Source: Deltaproteobacteria bacterium UBA5799 (lineage in GTDB: Bacteria; Desulfobacterota; GWC2-55-46). Taken from it: a stretch of DNA of 63,889 nucleotides. Every line of letters begins with the position of its first letter. Positions within the stretch are counted from its first letter, which is position 1. The stretch spans positions 1 to 63,889 of the forward strand of contig DIDN01000034.1 of NCBI GenBank assembly GCA_002418185.1, given 5' to 3'. A program made the position numbers and the translations under genes. Positions 61,097 to 63,889 of the stretch are shown here, one piece after another. A model generated the notes under the pieces. That model was given only the letters and a program-made list of their open reading frames with translations. It made no database searches and was not told the origin of the DNA.

Positions 61097-62716
61097 ATGG
61101 CTATTCTCAATTTCAAGGGCAAGACCTTTGTCCAGAACCATCATCTCGCCGTCAAATTCCACCAGCTTGTCCCCAAAAAGGACTTAAGCCTTACGGACAA
61201 GGCAAGCCTTAACGACAACCTCATAATCAACGGGGACAACCTGAAGGCCCTCAAGGCCCTCCTTCCGACCTATGCCGGAAAGGTGAAGTGCATATACATA
61301 GACCCGCCCTACAACACCGGAAATGAGAAGTGGGCCTATAACGATAATGTAAACTCGCCCATGATGCAGGAATGGCTCGGCAAGGTGGTTGACCGGGAGG
61401 ACCTTACCCGCCATGACAAATGGCTCTGCATGATGATGCCGAGGCTCAAGCTTCTGAGGGAGCTACTGAGGGAAGACGGGGTTATTTTCGTCAACATAGA
61501 TGACAATGAAGTCCATCATCTTAGGATGTTGATGGATGAAATTTTCGGGGCTGATAATTTTCTTGCAGCAATTGCATGGGAGAAGAGGTTTACGAGGAGC
61601 AATAATGCACGCTTATTTTCATCAATAAAAGACTATATCGTAACATATCGTAAAAGCCCTGCCGTTTCACAGCTCAGAGAGGCCCGTTCCGAAAAATCAG
61701 ATTCTATTTATTCCAATCCCGATAATGACCCCAGAGGGCCTTGGACAAGCGTTTCATATGTTAATCCAGCAACAAAGGCTCAAAGACCAAATTTAACATA
61801 CAAAATCAAGAATCCTTTTTCTAAAAAGATGATTGAGCACCCGACAAATGCATGGAAATACAGTTATGAGGTTTATCTCGAACACGAAAAAGAAAATCGT
61901 TTGCATTGGGGCGAAGCGGGAGGGAATACTTTCCCAAGATTGAAAAAATTCCTTTCAGAAGTCGAGGGAGGCATTGTTCCAACCGATTTGTGGCGATATG
62001 ATGATGCAGGCACAACCGATGAGGGAAGCAAGGAGCTTGATGAAATCATAGGTAAGGATATCTTTGATAACCCCAAGCCTACAAAGCTTATAAAAAAGAT
62101 TTTAAATCTCGCATTAGATGATTCGGAAAATTCTATAATCCTCGACTCCTTCGGAGGCTCCGGCACAACCGCCCATGCCGTATTAGACCTGAACAAAGAG
62201 GACGGGGGCAATCGCAAATTCATCCTTGTCGAGTGCGAGGACTACGCAGACAAGATAACAGCCGAGAGGGTGAGAAGGGTAATAAAAGGCGTAAAGGGCG
62301 CAAAGGATGAAAAGCTCAAGGAAGGGCTTGGAGGCTCTTTCAGCTTCTTCGAGCTTGGCGACCCTATCGAGATGGAAAGCATACTTGAGGGCAGGAAACT
62401 CCCCTCTTATCTCGACCTTGCAAGATATGTCTTCTATACCGCAACGGGCGAGGAGTTCGACCCGAAGAAGGTCAACGAGAAGAAGAACTTCATCGGCGAA
62501 TCACGGGAGTATGAGGCGTATCTTTTCTATAAGCCTGATATAGAGTACCTTAAAAGGACGGCTCTGAACCTCGACCTTGCAAAGAGCCTGGGCGAGTACA
62601 AGGGCAAGAAACGCCTTGTCTTCGCGCCCTCGAAGTATCTCGACACCAACTACCTTCTTGATTACCGCATCGAGTATTGCCAACTGCCGTTTGAGATTTA
62701 CAAATTAAAGGGCTAG
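61097..62716 (+). CDS. mod: Type III restriction-modification methyltransferase (Mod)
   Basis: 539-aa beta-class adenine N6-methyltransferase. Seen: IYIDPPYNTG with DPPY at 69-72, then a specificity region, then FGGSGTT near 351-357 (SAM site). The order of motifs is that of type III Mod subunits. The central part (about 61540-62130) is markedly AT-richer than the ends, as expected for an exchanged target-recognition domain. The restriction subunit begins at 63735, with cargo between. Confidence 0.9.
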   Translation: MAILNFKGKTFVQNHHLAVKFHQLVPKKDLSLTDKASLNDNLIINGDNLKALKALLPTYAGKVKCIYIDPPYNTGNEKWAYNDNVNSPMMQEWLGKVVDREDLTRHDKWLCMMMPRLKLLRELLREDGVIFVNIDDNEVHHLRMLMDEIFGADNFLAAIAWEKRFTRSNNARLFSSIKDYIVTYRKSPAVSQLREARSEKSDSIYSNPDNDPRGPWTSVSYVNPATKAQRPNLTYKIKNPFSKKMIEHPTNAWKYSYEVYLEHEKENRLHWGEAGGNTFPRLKKFLSEVEGGIVPTDLWRYDDAGTTDEGSKELDEIIGKDIFDNPKPTKLIKKILNLALDDSENSIILDSFGGSGTTAHAVLDLNKEDGGNRKFILVECEDYADKITAERVRRVIKGVKGAKDEKLKEGLGGSFSFFELGDPIEMESILEGRKLPSYLDLARYVFYTATGEEFDPKKVNEKKNFIGESREYEAYLFYKPDIEYLKRTALNLDLAKSLGEYKGKKRLVFAPSKYLDTNYLLDYRIEYCQLPFEIYKLKG

Positions 62717-62723
62717 GACAATT

Positions 62724-63143
62724 ATGAGTATCGCAGAAATAAGCGGACTGCTAACCGGGATTAAAGCGGCAAGTGATATACTTCTTTTTGTAAGGAATGC
62801 AGATTTTTCCTTGGAAAAGGCCGAACTCAAATTTAAGCTATCTGAGTTAATGAGCGCACTTGCAGATGTGAAAATTCAAGCCGCACAAGTTCAGGATGTG
62901 TTATTGCAAAAGGACGAGCAAATAAAAGAGCTAACTAAGGCACTTGAACTCAAGGCCAAAGTTAAAAGAGAAGGTAATGCATACTATGAAGTAGATACAA
63001 ATGAAAATGCTGTTGGAGACCCATATTGCTCTAATTGCTGGGAAACCTCTTTTAGGCTTGTGCATTTGAATTATATAGAACATTGGAATCGTTGTCCTTT
63101 CTGTAAAACCACATATGAGGCGCATTTAACCAGAACAAAATAA
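62724..63143 (+). CDS. Coiled-coil protein with C-terminal zinc ribbon
   Basis: 139 aa. The N-terminal two-thirds is helical and heptad-like (EKAELKFKLSELMSALADVK, then QVQDVLLQKDEQIKELTKAL); the end has CSNC and CPFC, a four-Cys zinc ribbon. AT-rich relative to neighbours. Reminiscent of phage-borne small zinc-ribbon proteins; no specific function. It begins 7 nt after mod. Confidence 0.6.
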   Translation: MSIAEISGLLTGIKAASDILLFVRNADFSLEKAELKFKLSELMSALADVKIQAAQVQDVLLQKDEQIKELTKALELKAKVKREGNAYYEVDTNENAVGDPYCSNCWETSFRLVHLNYIEHWNRCPFCKTTYEAHLTRTK

Positions 63144-63155
63144 AAAAGGTATAAA

Positions 63156-63416
63156 ATGCCTGAAATAAGTCGCTTTTTCGGTATAATCATATTGATGTTT
63201 CACAAAGACCATAACCCGCCCCATTTTCATGCGAGATATGGAGGTGAGAAGGCGGCGATAAGGATTGCGGATTTTGCAATACTTGAAGGCTATCTATCGC
63301 CGAGGGCATTGGGCCTTGTAATGGAGTGGGCTGAAATACATAAAGACGAACTTTTGAAGAATTGGGATTTGGCAAAGGATAAGCAACCGCTCTTTCATAT
63401 TGAGCCGCTTAAGTAA
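63156..63416 (+). CDS. DUF4160-like protein
   Basis: 86 aa. MPEISRFFGIIILMF and HNPPHFHARYGG are marks of DUF4160. Usually encoded next to DUF2442 genes, as here. The pair is widespread and has been suggested as a toxin-antitoxin-like unit, but that is unproven. Confidence 0.75.
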   Translation: MPEISRFFGIIILMFHKDHNPPHFHARYGGEKAAIRIADFAILEGYLSPRALGLVMEWAEIHKDELLKNWDLAKDKQPLFHIEPLK

Positions 63417-63428
63417 GGAGGGCTGGCC

Positions 63429-63719
63429 ATGTATGATGTTATCAAGGCTGAATATCTTGAAGGCTACAAGATAGCCGTAACGTTCGAAAACGGGAAAAAT
63501 GGCGTAGTTGACTTCAAGGATTATCCGAAGCTTGGCGGTGTTTATGCCCGTTTTGCTGATATGGAATATTTTAGGAAGTTTTTCATTAATGAAGAAACCG
63601 GAGTGCTGTGCTGGCCTGATGAAGTGGATGTCGCACCGGAGACACTTTATCACGAAGCAACCGGAGAGCCTTTGCCAAAATGGATGAATGATGATTCTGA
63701 CCGGAAAAAAGCTATTTGA
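63429..63719 (+). CDS. DUF2442-like protein
   Basis: 96 aa. Seen: GYKIAVTFENGKNGVVDF, LGGVYARFADMEYFRKF and VLCWPDEVDVAPETLY, the DUF2442 pattern. 12 nt after the DUF4160 gene with TAAGGAGG before the ATG. Confidence 0.75.
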   Translation: MYDVIKAEYLEGYKIAVTFENGKNGVVDFKDYPKLGGVYARFADMEYFRKFFINEETGVLCWPDEVDVAPETLYHEATGEPLPKWMNDDSDRKKAI

Positions 63720-63734
63720 AAGATAAGACGGTAG

Positions 63735-63889
63735 ATGGAGCTTAAAGAGTACCAGAAAAAGACCATCGAGCAGGTAAAGCTCTACCTCGAAGCTCTGGCT
63801 GCGTTCAAGGACAAGAACGAAAAGGCCGTCGAGATAGACCCTGAGCTTTCCATCGACTTTCCCCTGAAGGCTTGGGAGAAGGTCGCAAG
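63735..63889 (+). CDS. res: Type III restriction endonuclease Res subunit (5' part)
   Basis: Open to the right edge, 51 full codons. The N-terminus MELKEYQKKTIEQVKLYLEA is typical of the Q-motif region of type III Res helicase-nuclease subunits. Strand and order (mod then res) agree. The helicase and PD-(D/E)XK nuclease domains would lie beyond the window. Confidence 0.75.
   Translation, partial: MELKEYQKKTIEQVKLYLEALAAFKDKNEKAVEIDPELSIDFPLKAWEKVA

Noticed and set aside
1..63889. CRISPR array
   Set aside because: No set of regularly spaced short direct repeats with unique spacers was seen; the repeats found are dyads or dispersed copies.

Overview
This 63.9-kb window is a GC-rich, gene-dense bacterial chromosome segment from a Gram-negative organism. 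It has an RND pump with an outer-membrane channel, several lipoproteins and a predicted outer-membrane barrel. The gene mix suggests an anaerobic or facultative lineage of the deltaproteobacterial (Desulfobacterota) or Nitrospirota kind: four-subunit pyruvate:ferredoxin oxidoreductase, MglA/MglB, TreT next to OtsA/OtsB, a DUF2155-like lipoprotein, oxygen-independent quinone genes and a Cyc2-like porin-cytochrome. The phylum is inferred from gene content only. No rRNA operon is present.

Layout. 0.4-4.6 kb (minus strand) is a trehalose operon. 4.8-12.9 kb holds a large hybrid sensor kinase, an Rrf2 regulator, an FAD oxidoreductase, a pterin/folate cluster (PCD, pteridine reductase, FolB, FolK) and endonuclease III. 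13-23.4 kb holds housekeeping and envelope genes: Ndk, a globin-PsiE membrane fusion, RlmN, MtnP with a PfkB kinase, TPR proteins, a RodZ-like protein and lipoproteins. 23.7-24.2 kb has two tRNA-Ser genes with a duplicated spacer and a truncated third tRNA tail. 24.4-30.1 kb is a tripartite RND efflux operon. 30.3-33.2 kb is SRP RNA-dnaX-ebfC-recR. 33.3-36.6 kb is porGDAB, interrupted by a MITE-like element. 36.7-38.5 kb is MglB, MglA and YqeY. 39.2-45.8 kb is Nif3-like, mutS2, dnaG and rpoD, followed by asd and truA. 48.1-53 kb holds UbiV, UbiB, UbiE and UbiT homologues. 53.2-57.9 kb has a large secreted cadherin-like repeat protein and, convergent to it, a Cyc2-like single-haem porin.

From tRNA-Leu(UAA) at 58.1 kb to the right edge lies an integrative element. 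It carries a tyrosine recombinase abutting the tRNA, an excisionase-like HTH protein, an unknown protein, a type III DNA methyltransferase with an AT-rich specificity region, three small AT-rich cargo genes and the start of the partner restriction subunit. Palindromes built on TAACGTTA recur around its regulatory regions.

The most notable items are the Cyc2-like candidate extracellular electron-transfer protein, the UbiV/B/E/T set outside its classical host group, the globin-PsiE fusion, the type III RM island with embedded cargo and palindromic operators, a possible dnaX frameshift site giving a gamma-like product, and several families of intergenic repeats. Functional statements rest on motif recognition by eye; no database search was run.
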